Of a stretch of DNA of 20,741 nucleotides, positions 1 through 7,151 are shown in pieces. The stretch is from positions 1-20,741 of the forward strand of contig NZ_JZWV01000181.1 in the NCBI RefSeq assembly GCF_000966975.1. Reading direction: 5' to 3'. Each line of letters begins with the position of its first letter. Position 1 is the first letter of the stretch. The notes beneath the pieces are model-generated. The model was not told the DNA's origin. It saw only the letters and a list, made by a program, of their open reading frames with translations, and made no database searches. Made by a program: the position numbers and the translations under genes. This DNA comes from Streptomyces katrae (lineage in GTDB: Bacteria > Actinomycetota > Actinomycetes > Streptomycetales > Streptomycetaceae).

Positions 1-195
1 GGCCCCTCCTTTCCGGCTTCTCGGGACGGAGGCCGGACTTCACCGTCGCACCGGCGGGGCCGGGCGGGAGGGACCCTACCGGTCCCCGGTGGGGGGCCGA
101 CCGGCCCAAGCGTGGCGGCGGGCCCCGGGCACAGGCTGGCGGTGACCCCACTTCCGCACCGCACAGCGTGCACCGCACAGAGAGAAGGCCGCGCC
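1..195. promoter_or_regulatory. Upstream region of the first operon, probably divergent
   Basis: No gene is visible here on the + strand. The region holds a strong inverted repeat at 94-107 and a looser one at 71-87 (GGGAC and GTCCC halves, 7 nt apart). At the extreme left edge the minus strand reads AAAGGAGGGG (positions 3-12), which looks like a ribosome binding site for a leftward gene starting just outside the window. If so, this is a divergent promoter region and the 94-107 site could serve both directions. That last point is inference. Confidence 0.5.
94..107. promoter_or_regulatory. Candidate DevR/OsdR-type operator, GGGCC-GACC-GGCCC
   Basis: The inverted repeat has 6-bp perfect arms (GGGCCG/CGGCCC) around a 2-nt centre. 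It fits GGGNC-N4-GNCCC, the same geometry as the mycobacterial DosR box core. Its centre is about 95 nt before the alcohol dehydrogenase start, close to the spacing seen for similar sites elsewhere in the window. Confidence 0.55.
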
Positions 196-1272
196 ATGAA
201 GGCACTCGTCTTCCACGGGCCCGGGCAGACCTCCTGGCAGGACGTCCCGGACCCCTCGATCAAGGACGGCGCCGACGCGATCGTCCGGGTCGACGCCGTC
301 ACCATCTGCGGTACCGACCTGCACATCGTCAAGGGCGACGTCCCCGAGGTCGCCCCGGGCCGCGTCCTCGGCCACGAGGCCGTCGGCACCGTCGTCGAGA
401 CCGGCGGGGACGTCCGCACCGTCCGGCCCGGCGACCGCGTCCTGATCTCCTGCATCTCGGCCTGCGGCCGCTGCCGCTTCTGCCGCGAGGCCCGCTACGG
501 GCAGTGCCGCGGGGGCGGCGGCTGGGTCCTCGGCCACACCATCGACGGCACCCAGGCCGAGTACGTACGCGTCCCCTTCGCCGACCTCTCCGTGTACCCG
601 CTGCCCAGCGCGCTGCCCAGCCACGAGGCGGTCCTGCTCGCCGACATCTTCCCGACCTCCTACGAGGTCGGCGTCCTCAACGGCCAGGTCCGTCCCGGCG
701 ACACCGTCGTCGTGGTCGGCGCCGGTCCCATCGGCCTCGCCGCCCTCGCCACCGCCTCGCTCTACAGCCCGTACCGGACCATCGCCGTCGACCTGGCCAC
801 CTCCCGGCTCGCCGCCGCCCGCGACTTCGGAGCGGACGCCACCGTCGGCGCGCGGGAGGAGCCCGAGAAGCTCGTCGAGGACCTGACCGACGGACTCGGC
901 GCAGACGTCGTCATCGAGGCCGTCGGTCTCCCCGAGGCGTTCGAGATGTGCACCCGCATGGTGCGCCCCGGCGGCCGGGTCGCCAACATCGGCGTCCACG
1001 GCAAGCCCGCCACCCTGCACCTCGAAGACCTGTGGATCAAGGACGTCACCCTCACCACCGGCCTCGTCGACACCCACTCCACCCCCATGCTGCTGCGCAT
1101 GACGGCCGCCGGCCGGCTGCCCGCCGCCGCGATGGTCACCCACCGGTTCGCCCTGGACGAGATGGAAGAGGCGTACGACGTCTTCTCCCGGGCAGACGAG
1201 ACGGGCGCGCTCAAGATCGTCCTCGGAGGCCCGCAGCACGACGCGGTCGCCGTCCCGCCCCAGGAGCAGTGA
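196..1272 (+). CDS. Zinc-dependent alcohol dehydrogenase (MDR family)
   Basis: This 358-aa cytoplasmic oxidoreductase should interconvert an alcohol and an aldehyde with NAD(H). The catalytic-zinc ligands are probably C38 (in CGTDLH), H60-E61 (GHE) and D150. The structural-zinc lobe shows four cysteines at 90, 93, 96 and 104. The Rossmann motif GAGPIG lies at 175-180, and D199 at the end of the second strand favours NAD over NADP. ATG 196 was chosen because GAGAAGG lies 7 nt upstream and the protein then begins with the family-typical MKALVF; an in-frame ATG at 112 has no such support. The stop is 5 nt before the next gene, so it leads an operon. The candidate operator at 94-107 suggests control by the response regulator encoded at 10826. 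An NADH-recycling fermentative role during oxygen shortage is inference; the substrate is unknown. Confidence 0.93.
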   Translation: MKALVFHGPGQTSWQDVPDPSIKDGADAIVRVDAVTICGTDLHIVKGDVPEVAPGRVLGHEAVGTVVETGGDVRTVRPGDRVLISCISACGRCRFCREARYGQCRGGGGWVLGHTIDGTQAEYVRVPFADLSVYPLPSALPSHEAVLLADIFPTSYEVGVLNGQVRPGDTVVVVGAGPIGLAALATASLYSPYRTIAVDLATSRLAAARDFGADATVGAREEPEKLVEDLTDGLGADVVIEAVGLPEAFEMCTRMVRPGGRVANIGVHGKPATLHLEDLWIKDVTLTTGLVDTHSTPMLLRMTAAGRLPAAAMVTHRFALDEMEEAYDVFSRADETGALKIVLGGPQHDAVAVPPQEQ

Positions 1273-1277
1273 TCACC

Positions 1278-1957
1278 ATGGCGAGCATCCCCCACGCCTC
1301 CCACCCGTCGGCCGGCAAGGAGGCCGGCCGTACCGACCTGGGCCGCCGCCTGGCGGCCCACCGCGAAGCCCTCGGCATGAGCCGTGAGGAGCTGGGCCGG
1401 CGGTGCGGCGCCAACGGCAACTACATCGCCTACCTGGAGGAGCACGCCGCCAGCCCCGCCACCGGCACCCTCGTAACGTCCTCGGCGTCACCGTCGACGA
1501 CCTCACGGGCGCGAGCGCCGACCAGGTGCGCGGCCGCGCACCGGCACGCCACGACACCGCGCTGGTGACCCTCGACGAGGAGGAGTGCCGCATGCTGCTG
1601 GGCACGCACGGCGTGGGCCGCATCGCGGTCTTCACCCCTGAGGGCCCGGCCGTCCTCCCGGTCAACTACATGGTGGTGGCGGGTACCGCCATCGCGTTCC
1701 GCACCGCCGCGGAGACCCTCGCCGCCAGGGCGGCCGGCACGGAGATCGCCTTCGAGATCGACAACATCGACGACGTCACCGCCGGCGGCTGGAGCGTCCT
1801 GGCCGTGGGCGAACTGCAGGCCGTCACCGACCCCGAGGAGATCCGGCACCTGACCACGACGGCCCGCTCCCACCCGTGGGCGGGCGGCCCCCGTACCCAC
1901 TGGATGAAACTCGCCCCCTTCCGGCTCACCGGCCGCCGGGTGGTGCACCGGTCATGA
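1278..1957 (+). pseudogene. HTH (XRE-type) plus pyridoxamine-oxidase-fold protein, frame-disrupted
   Basis: Two adjacent frames together make one recognisable protein. From ATG 1278 (AGGAG at 1262-1266) the first frame encodes an XRE-like helix-turn-helix (LGRRLAAHREALGMSREELG, then YLEEHAASPATGTLV), but runs to a stop at 1568 as a 96-aa product. From about 1472 the next frame continues with NVLGVTVDDLTG, the expected end of the HTH, and then a flavin-binding split-barrel domain (GRIAVFTPEGPAVLPVNY) to the stop at 1957. The junction lies near 1470-1475; restoring frame needs 1 nt (mod 3) to be added back. Relatives often read a short RLA-like segment there, so about 10 nt may be missing. The split-barrel domain could still be made from ATG 1592, preceded by GAGGAGGAG. 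Its stop overlaps the next start (ATGA). The family includes DNA-binding flavoproteins of unknown substrate. Confidence 0.75.
1577..1594 (+). promoter_or_regulatory. Possible internal ribosome binding site and start for the PPOX domain
   Basis: GAGGAGGAG at 1577-1585 precedes an in-frame ATG at 1592 by 6 nt. It could let the 121-aa split-barrel portion be translated although the upstream HTH frame is broken, which would also keep coupling to the next gene. The purine run also encodes Asp-Glu-Glu-Glu codons, so it may be coincidental. Confidence 0.3.
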
Positions 1958-2724
1958 CCGCCCCGAGCGGGGTCGTCCTCGATACCGACGGCGTCCTGCT
2001 CGCCACGGCGCCGCACCATGCGGCCGCCTGGAAGGAGGCCTTCGACGGCTGCCTCGCCCACTGGTCGACACGGCGGCCCGGGGGTGCCGGCGCCCGCCCG
2101 TTCGACGCCGCCCGGGAGTACCGGGAGCTGGTGGACGGGCGGTCCCGGCTCGACGGCGTACGCGCCTTCCTCACCGCCCGCGGCATCACCCTCCCGCCCG
2201 GGACGCCCGAGGACCCGCCGGGATGCGACACCGTGCGGGCGGTCGCCGCGCGCAAGGAGCGCGCCTTCGCCGGGATGGTGCGGACCGCGGGCGCCGACGC
2301 GTTCGACGACGTCCGGCCCGCGCTGCGGCGGCTGCGCGAGATGAACCTCGGGTGCGCCGCCGTCTCGGCCTCCCGCCACGCCCGCTCCCTCCTGGAAGCG
2401 GCGGACCTCATCGGCCTGCTCGACGTCGTCGTCGACGGCGAGGACGCGGCCGCGCTGTCCCTGCCGGGCAAACCCGCACCCGCACTGTTCCTCGAAGCGG
2501 CCCGCCGGCTCGGCGTGGAGCCGGGGCGGGCAGCCGTGGTCGAGGACGCGCTCGCCGGCGTCGAGGCCGGCCGGCGCGGCGGCTTCCGCCCCGTGGTCGG
2601 CCTCGCCCGGGACCGCGACCCCCGCACGGAACACGCCCTGCGCGCCCACGGCGCCGACCTCGTCCTGCCCGGCCTCGGCGGACTGCCCGCAGCGCTCGAA
2701 GCCTTCACCGGCGGGCCGCCGTGA
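1954..2724 (+). CDS. HAD-superfamily hydrolase, beta-phosphoglucomutase-like
   Basis: This 256-aa protein probably converts beta-glucose 1-phosphate to glucose 6-phosphate. HAD motif I is D10-T-D12-G-V, motif II is S138 (AVSAS), motif III is K173 (LPGKPAP) and motif IV is E197-D198 (VVEDALAGVEAG), which is the signature of the phosphoglucomutase/phosphatase branch. A cap domain lies between about residues 17 and 110. ATG 1954 overlaps the previous stop (ATGA), and its own stop overlaps the next start (GTGA), so translation is coupled on both sides. The GH65 neighbour would release beta-glucose 1-phosphate, which makes the mutase assignment likely. The same pairing is known in mycobacteria (Rv3400-Rv3401). 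A plain sugar-phosphate phosphatase remains possible. Confidence 0.88.
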   Translation: MTAPSGVVLDTDGVLLATAPHHAAAWKEAFDGCLAHWSTRRPGGAGARPFDAAREYRELVDGRSRLDGVRAFLTARGITLPPGTPEDPPGCDTVRAVAARKERAFAGMVRTAGADAFDDVRPALRRLREMNLGCAAVSASRHARSLLEAADLIGLLDVVVDGEDAAALSLPGKPAPALFLEAARRLGVEPGRAAVVEDALAGVEAGRRGGFRPVVGLARDRDPRTEHALRAHGADLVLPGLGGLPAALEAFTGGPP

Positions 2725-5120
2725 ACCGCGCCTGGCAGTGGGAGTACCCACGCTACGACCCGAAGGACGAGCGGCTGGTCGAATCCCTGTGCACGCTCGG
2801 TAACGGACGCTTCGCCACCCGGGGAGCGGCCCCCGAGACCACCGCCGACGCCGTCCACTACCCGGCCACCTACCTGGCAGGCTGCTACGACCGCCTGGAA
2901 GCGACCGTCGCCGGACACGCCGTCTCCAACGAGGACCTGGTACGGCTGCCGGACTGGACCGCCCTGCGCTACCGCTGCCTGCCCGACGACGCACCCCCCG
3001 GTGACTGGCTCACCCCCGACCACCCCACTCTGCGCCACCACCGCGTCTCGCTCGACCTGCGCACCGGTACGCTCACCCGCCGCATGCTCTTCCACGACAC
3101 CGGCGGCCGGCGCCTGGGCGTCACCCACACCCGACTCGTCCACATGGGCGACCCGCACCTGGCCGCGCAGCGCACCGTCTTCCGCGCCTACGGCTGGAGC
3201 GGCCGCATGGAGGTCGTCGCCGTGCTCGACGGGGACGTGGTCAACGAGGGCGTCGAACGCTACCGCTCCCTGGCAGGAGGGCACTTGGCCGGTCACCGGG
3301 CGGGCGTGGAAGCGGCGGGCACCGCGTGGCTGTCCTGCCGCACCTCCGGCTCCGGCATCCGGATCGGGATCGCCGTGCGGCTTTCGGTACGGCCCCTCAC
3401 GCCCGTGGCCGGGGCCTGCACGGCCACCGGCACGACGCAGACCGCGCTTCTGCCCCTGCGGCGGGGGCAGGACGCCGTGGTGGTGAAGACCGCCACCCTC
3501 TTCAGCTCGCTCGACCGTCCCCCCACCGAGCCGCTGCGGCGCGCGATCGAGGACGCGGAGCACGCTCCCGGCTTCCCGGCCCTCCACACGTCCCACCGGG
3601 CGGCCTGGCTGCGGATGTGGAGCCAAGGGGAGCTGCACGCGGCGGGGGAGACCGGAAGGATCCTGCGGCTGCACGCCTTCCACGTCCTGCAGACCCTCTC
3701 GCCGCACACCGCCGAACTCGACGCCGGGGTCCCCGCGCGCGGTCTGCACGGAGAGGCGTACCGGGGCCACGTCTTCTGGGACGAACTCTTCGTCCTGCCC
3801 TACCTCTCGCTCCACTTCCCCGAGACGGCCCGCGCCCTGCTGATGTACCGGCACCGCCGCCTGCCCGCGGCCCGGGAAGCGGCCCGCCGGACAGGCGCGG
3901 ACGGGGCGATGTTCCCCTGGCAGAGCGGCAGTTCCGGCGCGGAGGAGACGCAGCGCCTGCACCTCAACCCCCGGTCCGGCCGCTGGCTGCCCGACCACTC
4001 CCACCTCCAGCACCACGTCGGCTCGGCCATCGCCTGGAACACCTGGCAGTACGGCCTCGCCACCGGCGACACCGGCTTCATGCACGGACCCGGAGCGGAA
4101 CTCGTCCTGTACGTGGCCCAGTTCTGGGCCCGTGCCGCCGCCTGGGACGAGGACCTCGCCCGGTACCGCATCCGCGGCGTCATGGGCCCGGACGAGTACC
4201 ACGACGCGTACCCCGGCGCCGCCGCACCCGGCATCGACGACAACGCCTACACCAACGTCACCGCCGCCTGGGTGCTCGCCCGGGCCCTCGACCTGTACGC
4301 GCAACTCCCGCCGGCCCGGCGCACCGAACTCCTCGCGCGGCTCGGCCTCCGGCCGGACGGCCTCCACGTCTGGGAAGACGTCTCGCGCCGCATGTACGTC
4401 CCCTTCCACCAGGACGTCATCAGCCAGTTCCACGGCTACGGAGACCTCGCCGAGCTCGACTGGGACGCGTACCGCGCCCGCTACCACGACATCCGCCGCC
4501 TGGACCGCATCCTGGAAGCCGAAGGCGACACCCCCAACCGCTACCAGGCGTCCAAACAGGCCGACACCCTGATGCTCGGCCACCTCTTCCGCCCCACCGA
4601 ACTCGCCGGGCTCTTCGAACGGCTCGGCTACCCCTTCGACGACGCGCTCTGGGCACGGACGGTGGCCTACTACCTGCGGCGGACCTGCCACGGCTCCACC
4701 CTCAGCAGCCTCGTCCACGGCCGGGTGCTCGCCCGGCAGCAGGGTCCGGAGGCCTGGCGGTACTGCCAGGAAGCCCTCCTCGGCGACATCACCGACGTCC
4801 AGGGCGGCACCACCGGCGAGGGCATCCACCTCGGCGCGATGGCGGGCACCCTCGACCTCGTGGAACGGGGCATCGTGGGACTCGACCCCGCCGACGACGG
4901 CCTGCACATCGACCCCGTGCCGCTCTCCGAGATCCCCGGATCCCGCTTCTCCCTCTCCTGCCTCGGGCACCGGGACATCCGCATCAGCTTCCGGCCCGGC
5001 CGGCTCGGCATCCGGGTCCCGCCCTCCCTCCTGGGGCCGGTGCCCCTGGTGCTTCCCGGCGGCCGCCGCACGAAGGTCGCCCCGGGCCAAGAACGGTGGT
5101 TCAAGCTCCGGGCGAGCTGA
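2721..5120 (+). CDS. Glycoside hydrolase family 65 disaccharide phosphorylase
   Basis: The 799-aa protein has the length and order of GH65: an N-terminal beta-sandwich (about 1-270), a linker, an (alpha/alpha)6 barrel (about 310-700) and a small C-terminal beta domain. YRGHVFWDELF is near residue 350. MGPDEYHD carries the probable general acid E492. KQAD is at 612-615, HGSTLSS near 656, and TTGEGIHLGAMAGT lies in the late barrel. Family members phosphorolyse maltose, trehalose, kojibiose or related alpha-glucosides to beta-glucose 1-phosphate; the acceptor cannot be read here. GTG 2721 was chosen because it overlaps the upstream stop (GTGA), leads straight into the family-like WQWEYPRYDP, and no better start is near. 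No signal peptide is seen, so it is cytoplasmic. With the upstream HAD protein it forms a disaccharide-to-glucose-6-phosphate module. Confidence 0.93.
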   Translation: MNRAWQWEYPRYDPKDERLVESLCTLGNGRFATRGAAPETTADAVHYPATYLAGCYDRLEATVAGHAVSNEDLVRLPDWTALRYRCLPDDAPPGDWLTPDHPTLRHHRVSLDLRTGTLTRRMLFHDTGGRRLGVTHTRLVHMGDPHLAAQRTVFRAYGWSGRMEVVAVLDGDVVNEGVERYRSLAGGHLAGHRAGVEAAGTAWLSCRTSGSGIRIGIAVRLSVRPLTPVAGACTATGTTQTALLPLRRGQDAVVVKTATLFSSLDRPPTEPLRRAIEDAEHAPGFPALHTSHRAAWLRMWSQGELHAAGETGRILRLHAFHVLQTLSPHTAELDAGVPARGLHGEAYRGHVFWDELFVLPYLSLHFPETARALLMYRHRRLPAAREAARRTGADGAMFPWQSGSSGAEETQRLHLNPRSGRWLPDHSHLQHHVGSAIAWNTWQYGLATGDTGFMHGPGAELVLYVAQFWARAAAWDEDLARYRIRGVMGPDEYHDAYPGAAAPGIDDNAYTNVTAAWVLARALDLYAQLPPARRTELLARLGLRPDGLHVWEDVSRRMYVPFHQDVISQFHGYGDLAELDWDAYRARYHDIRRLDRILEAEGDTPNRYQASKQADTLMLGHLFRPTELAGLFERLGYPFDDALWARTVAYYLRRTCHGSTLSSLVHGRVLARQQGPEAWRYCQEALLGDITDVQGGTTGEGIHLGAMAGTLDLVERGIVGLDPADDGLHIDPVPLSEIPGSRFSLSCLGHRDIRISFRPGRLGIRVPPSLLGPVPLVLPGGRRTKVAPGQERWFKLRAS

Positions 5121-5138
5121 GCCATGCCCTCGGACACA

Positions 5139-5152
5139 GCGGCCCGGGCCGC
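5139..5152. repeat. Perfect 14-bp palindrome GCGGCCCGGGCCGC
   Basis: It lies 18 nt after the GH65 stop and is centred about 73 nt before the USP start. It does not fit the GGGNC-N4-GNCCC pattern, although it is similarly placed. It could be an operator variant, part of a processing hairpin, or chance in very GC-rich DNA. Confidence 0.3.
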
Positions 5153-5218
5153 CTCCTGTGGCGGTGCGACCGCTGCGCACACACGCTGGAAGAACAGCGT
5201 CGAAAGGGGTGAAAGGCC

Positions 5219-5668
5219 ATGGAGACGCAGCACTCGGCAGCCAAGATCGTGGTCGGCGTCGACGGATCGCCCTCGTCCCAGGCCGCGCTGCGCTGGGCCA
5301 TGCGGTACGCGGGCCTCGTCGGCGGAAAGGTGGAGGCGGTCACGGCCTGGGAGGTCCCCGGCGAAGCGTCGTGGTCGGCACCCGCCGTGGACGCGACCTT
5401 CGACGAGGAAGACGCCCAGCGGCGCCTGGTCGACGAGGTCCGCACCGTACTCGGAGAAGAGGGGGCCTCGCTGGTGCGGGAACGCCTCGTCCACGGCCAC
5501 CCCGTCGAGGTCCTGGTGGACGCGGCAGACGGCGCCGAGATGCTGGTGGTCGGCAGCCGCGGGCGCGGCGGCTTCCGCCGTGCGCTCCTCGGCTCCGTCA
5601 GCCAGCAGGTCGCCCTCCATGCCCCGTGCCCGGTGACGATCGTCCGGCAGGACGTGCACGTCGAGTGA
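5219..5668 (+). CDS. Universal stress protein, single domain
   Basis: This 149-aa protein is one complete USP (adenine-nucleotide-binding alpha/beta) domain. The N-terminal strand is KIVVGVDGS, and the ATP-binding signature G-2X-G-9X-GS is intact: G112, G115, G125-S126 in GSRGRGGFRRALLGSV. It ends with CPVTIV, the usual last strand. AAAGG lies just before ATG 5219. It starts 98 nt after the GH65 stop, so it may share the upstream transcript or have its own promoter. It is the only single-domain USP in the window; the others are tandem or appear to be. The family binds ATP and acts in stress or dormancy physiology; a specific partner cannot be read from the sequence. Confidence 0.93.
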   Translation: METQHSAAKIVVGVDGSPSSQAALRWAMRYAGLVGGKVEAVTAWEVPGEASWSAPAVDATFDEEDAQRRLVDEVRTVLGEEGASLVRERLVHGHPVEVLVDAADGAEMLVVGSRGRGGFRRALLGSVSQQVALHAPCPVTIVRQDVHVE

Positions 5669-5790
5669 TCCCACACCCGCTGGATTCCGGCAGCGCCGGT
5701 CGGACCCGGCCGGCGCTCCTCCGCGTCCGGGCCTGACCTGCGCGGACAGGGTCTCCAGCCGGTCCGCACGACCCTCGGCACGCGTCGTGC

Positions 5791-5805
5791 GGGCCGATCG
5801 GTCCC
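5791..5805. promoter_or_regulatory. Candidate operator, GGGCC-GATCG-GTCCC
   Basis: This variant has a 5-nt spacer between GGGNC and GNCCC half-sites. Its CCGATCGG centre is palindromic. It is paired with a closer-fitting site at 5860-5873, as tandem DosR boxes often are in mycobacteria. Confidence 0.4.
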
Positions 5806-5859
5806 GCGTGGACGCTGACCGGTCGGCCCCGGGCGAAGGGCCCCGCAGCGCTCCGGAGA

Positions 5860-5873
5860 GGGCCGTCCGGCCC
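5860..5873. promoter_or_regulatory. Candidate DevR/OsdR-type operator, GGGCC-GTCC-GGCCC
   Basis: It has perfect 6-bp arms GGGCCG/CGGCCC around TC. Its centre is about 97 nt before the flavodoxin start, nearly the same distance as the site upstream of the alcohol dehydrogenase. Confidence 0.55.
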
Positions 5874-5963
5874 CCACCTGGCACCGCCCGGCCCATGCGG
5901 ACGAGCCCACCGCCGCGCGACAGTGACACCGAACCCGCCCCGACGGCACGAGGAGCAACGGCC

Positions 5964-6464
5964 ATGAACACCAAGCGAGTGCTGATCGCCTACGGAACGA
6001 AGCACGGCGCCACCGCGGGCATCGCCGAGCAGATCGGCCAGACCCTCCGCGAGGACGGCCTCGACGCGGTCGTGCTGCCCGCCGGCGACGTCGACGACGT
6101 CCGCGACTACGACGCGGTCGTCATCGGCGGCTCACTGTACGCGGGCCACTGGAGCGCCAAGGCCAAGCGCTGCGCCGAACGCAACGCCGACCTGCTGCGG
6201 CACCGCCCCGTGTGGATGTTCAGCAGCGGCCCGCTGGACCGGTCCGCCGAGGAGAAGGACATCCCGCCGGTGGCCGCCGTCGCCCGGCAGATGCAGCTCG
6301 TGGGCGCACGCGAGCACATGACCTTCGGCGGCAGCATCACCGCCCACACCCCGGGATTCCTGGCCAAGGCCCTCCTCCACGAAGGCAAGGGCGGCGACTA
6401 CCGCAACCCCGAACGCATCCGGACCTGGGCCCACCACATCAGCGCCGAGCTCACCGCCGCCTGA
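5964..6464 (+). CDS. Flavodoxin-domain protein
   Basis: This 166-aa protein has a flavodoxin fold of the HemG/flavodoxin_5 type. The first strand and phosphate loop read VLIAYGTKHGATAGIAEQIG (residues 6-25), where the T-x-H-G-x-T loop would bind the FMN phosphate. DYDAVVIGGSLYAGHW (about 49-64) is the second FMN loop, and WMFSSGPL follows. ATG 5964 has AGGAG 8 nt upstream. The next gene begins 39 nt after the stop, so the two are probably cotranscribed. It likely carries electrons or oxidises a small substrate (protoporphyrinogen oxidase-like activity is possible) in the cytoplasm. The partner is not shown by the context. Confidence 0.87.
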   Translation: MNTKRVLIAYGTKHGATAGIAEQIGQTLREDGLDAVVLPAGDVDDVRDYDAVVIGGSLYAGHWSAKAKRCAERNADLLRHRPVWMFSSGPLDRSAEEKDIPPVAAVARQMQLVGAREHMTFGGSITAHTPGFLAKALLHEGKGGDYRNPERIRTWAHHISAELTAA

Positions 6465-6503
6465 CCGGGCGGCCGGCCCGCGCCGGACCAGCGGAGGCAC
6501 CCC

Positions 6504-7100
6504 ATGTACCACCGGACGAGACACGCCGCCGACAACCCGGTCAGACGGGACGCCGACCGCACCCGCACCCGCCTGCACGCCGCCTTCGCGTCGGCCTGCC
6601 TGCTGGCCGCGATCTGCGGCGTCATGGTGGGCCGGGCCGTATGGCACGACGGCAGCCGGGCCGCCGAGGCGACCGCCGGCCACCGGCACGCCGTGACGGC
6701 CACCACCACCGCCGCCACCGCGTACGTCGCCGCTCCCCGGCCGGCGAGCCCGCCCCTCACCGTGGCCCCCGCCACCTGGCACTACCCCGGACACCGCGCC
6801 CACACCCAGTCCGTGCCCGTCCCGGCCGGCACGCGCACCGGGGACACCGTCGAGGTGTGGGTGGACGACCGGGGCGACGCGGCCCCCGCCCCGCCCACCA
6901 CCAGTGACGTCGCCGTGCAGGCCGTCGGCTACGGCACGGGCGTGCTGAGCGGGATCGTCCTCGCGGCCGGCGCCCTGGTCCGCGTATGCCTGATGACCGT
7001 CGACGCGCGCAGCGCGCGGGCGTGGGAGGCCGAGTGGGCGGACGTCGAACCGCTGTGGTCCGGCCGTCTGCGGCCCGGCCAGGGGGCCGGCGACGACTGA
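6504..7100 (+). CDS. Rv1733c-family two-span membrane protein
   Basis: The 198-aa protein has a first hydrophobic segment at about 27-45 (FASACLLAAICGVMVGRAV), an Ala/Thr/Pro-rich extracytoplasmic region with a PAGTRTGDTVEVWVDDRG element (about 109-126), and a second hydrophobic segment at about 140-163. The N-terminal NPVRRDADRTRTRLHA, the central G-D-x-V-x-VWVD motif and the two-span layout match the family of mycobacterial Rv1733c, itself a DosR-regulon membrane protein of unknown function. ATG 6504 has GGAGG about 7 nt upstream. It follows the flavodoxin gene by 39 nt and faces PPK2 convergently, with a gap of about 50 nt. No enzymatic motif is seen. Confidence 0.8.
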   Translation: MYHRTRHAADNPVRRDADRTRTRLHAAFASACLLAAICGVMVGRAVWHDGSRAAEATAGHRHAVTATTTAATAYVAAPRPASPPLTVAPATWHYPGHRAHTQSVPVPAGTRTGDTVEVWVDDRGDAAPAPPTTSDVAVQAVGYGTGVLSGIVLAAGALVRVCLMTVDARSARAWEAEWADVEPLWSGRLRPGQGAGDD

Positions 7101-7151
7101 GACCGCCACCGGCCCCGACCTCGCCCCCGACCCCCCCCGGTCCGCTGCGGC

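Larger units (their letters stand above)
5669..5963 (+). promoter_or_regulatory. Intergenic control region before the flavodoxin gene
   Basis: These 295 nt contain no convincing gene. They hold two candidate operators (5791-5805 and 5860-5873), a GACCGGTC palindrome at 5817-5824, and the ribosome binding site AGGAG at 5951-5955. It looks like the promoter region of the 5964-7100 transcription unit. Confidence 0.5.

Noticed and set aside
76..1239. Minus-strand open frame opposite the alcohol dehydrogenase
   Set aside because: The product is Gly/Asp/Ala-rich without motifs, and the dehydrogenase on the other strand has all zinc and Rossmann residues.
1926..5180. Very long open frame on the minus strand opposite the mutase and GH65 genes
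   Set aside because: High GC makes stops rare on the antisense strand; the translation is low-complexity, matches no family, and the opposite strand encodes clear enzymes.
7101..7151. Possible terminator between the Rv1733c-like gene and PPK2
   Set aside because: Only weak complementarity around a C-run was seen, with no stable perfect stem like the one at 15041-15073.
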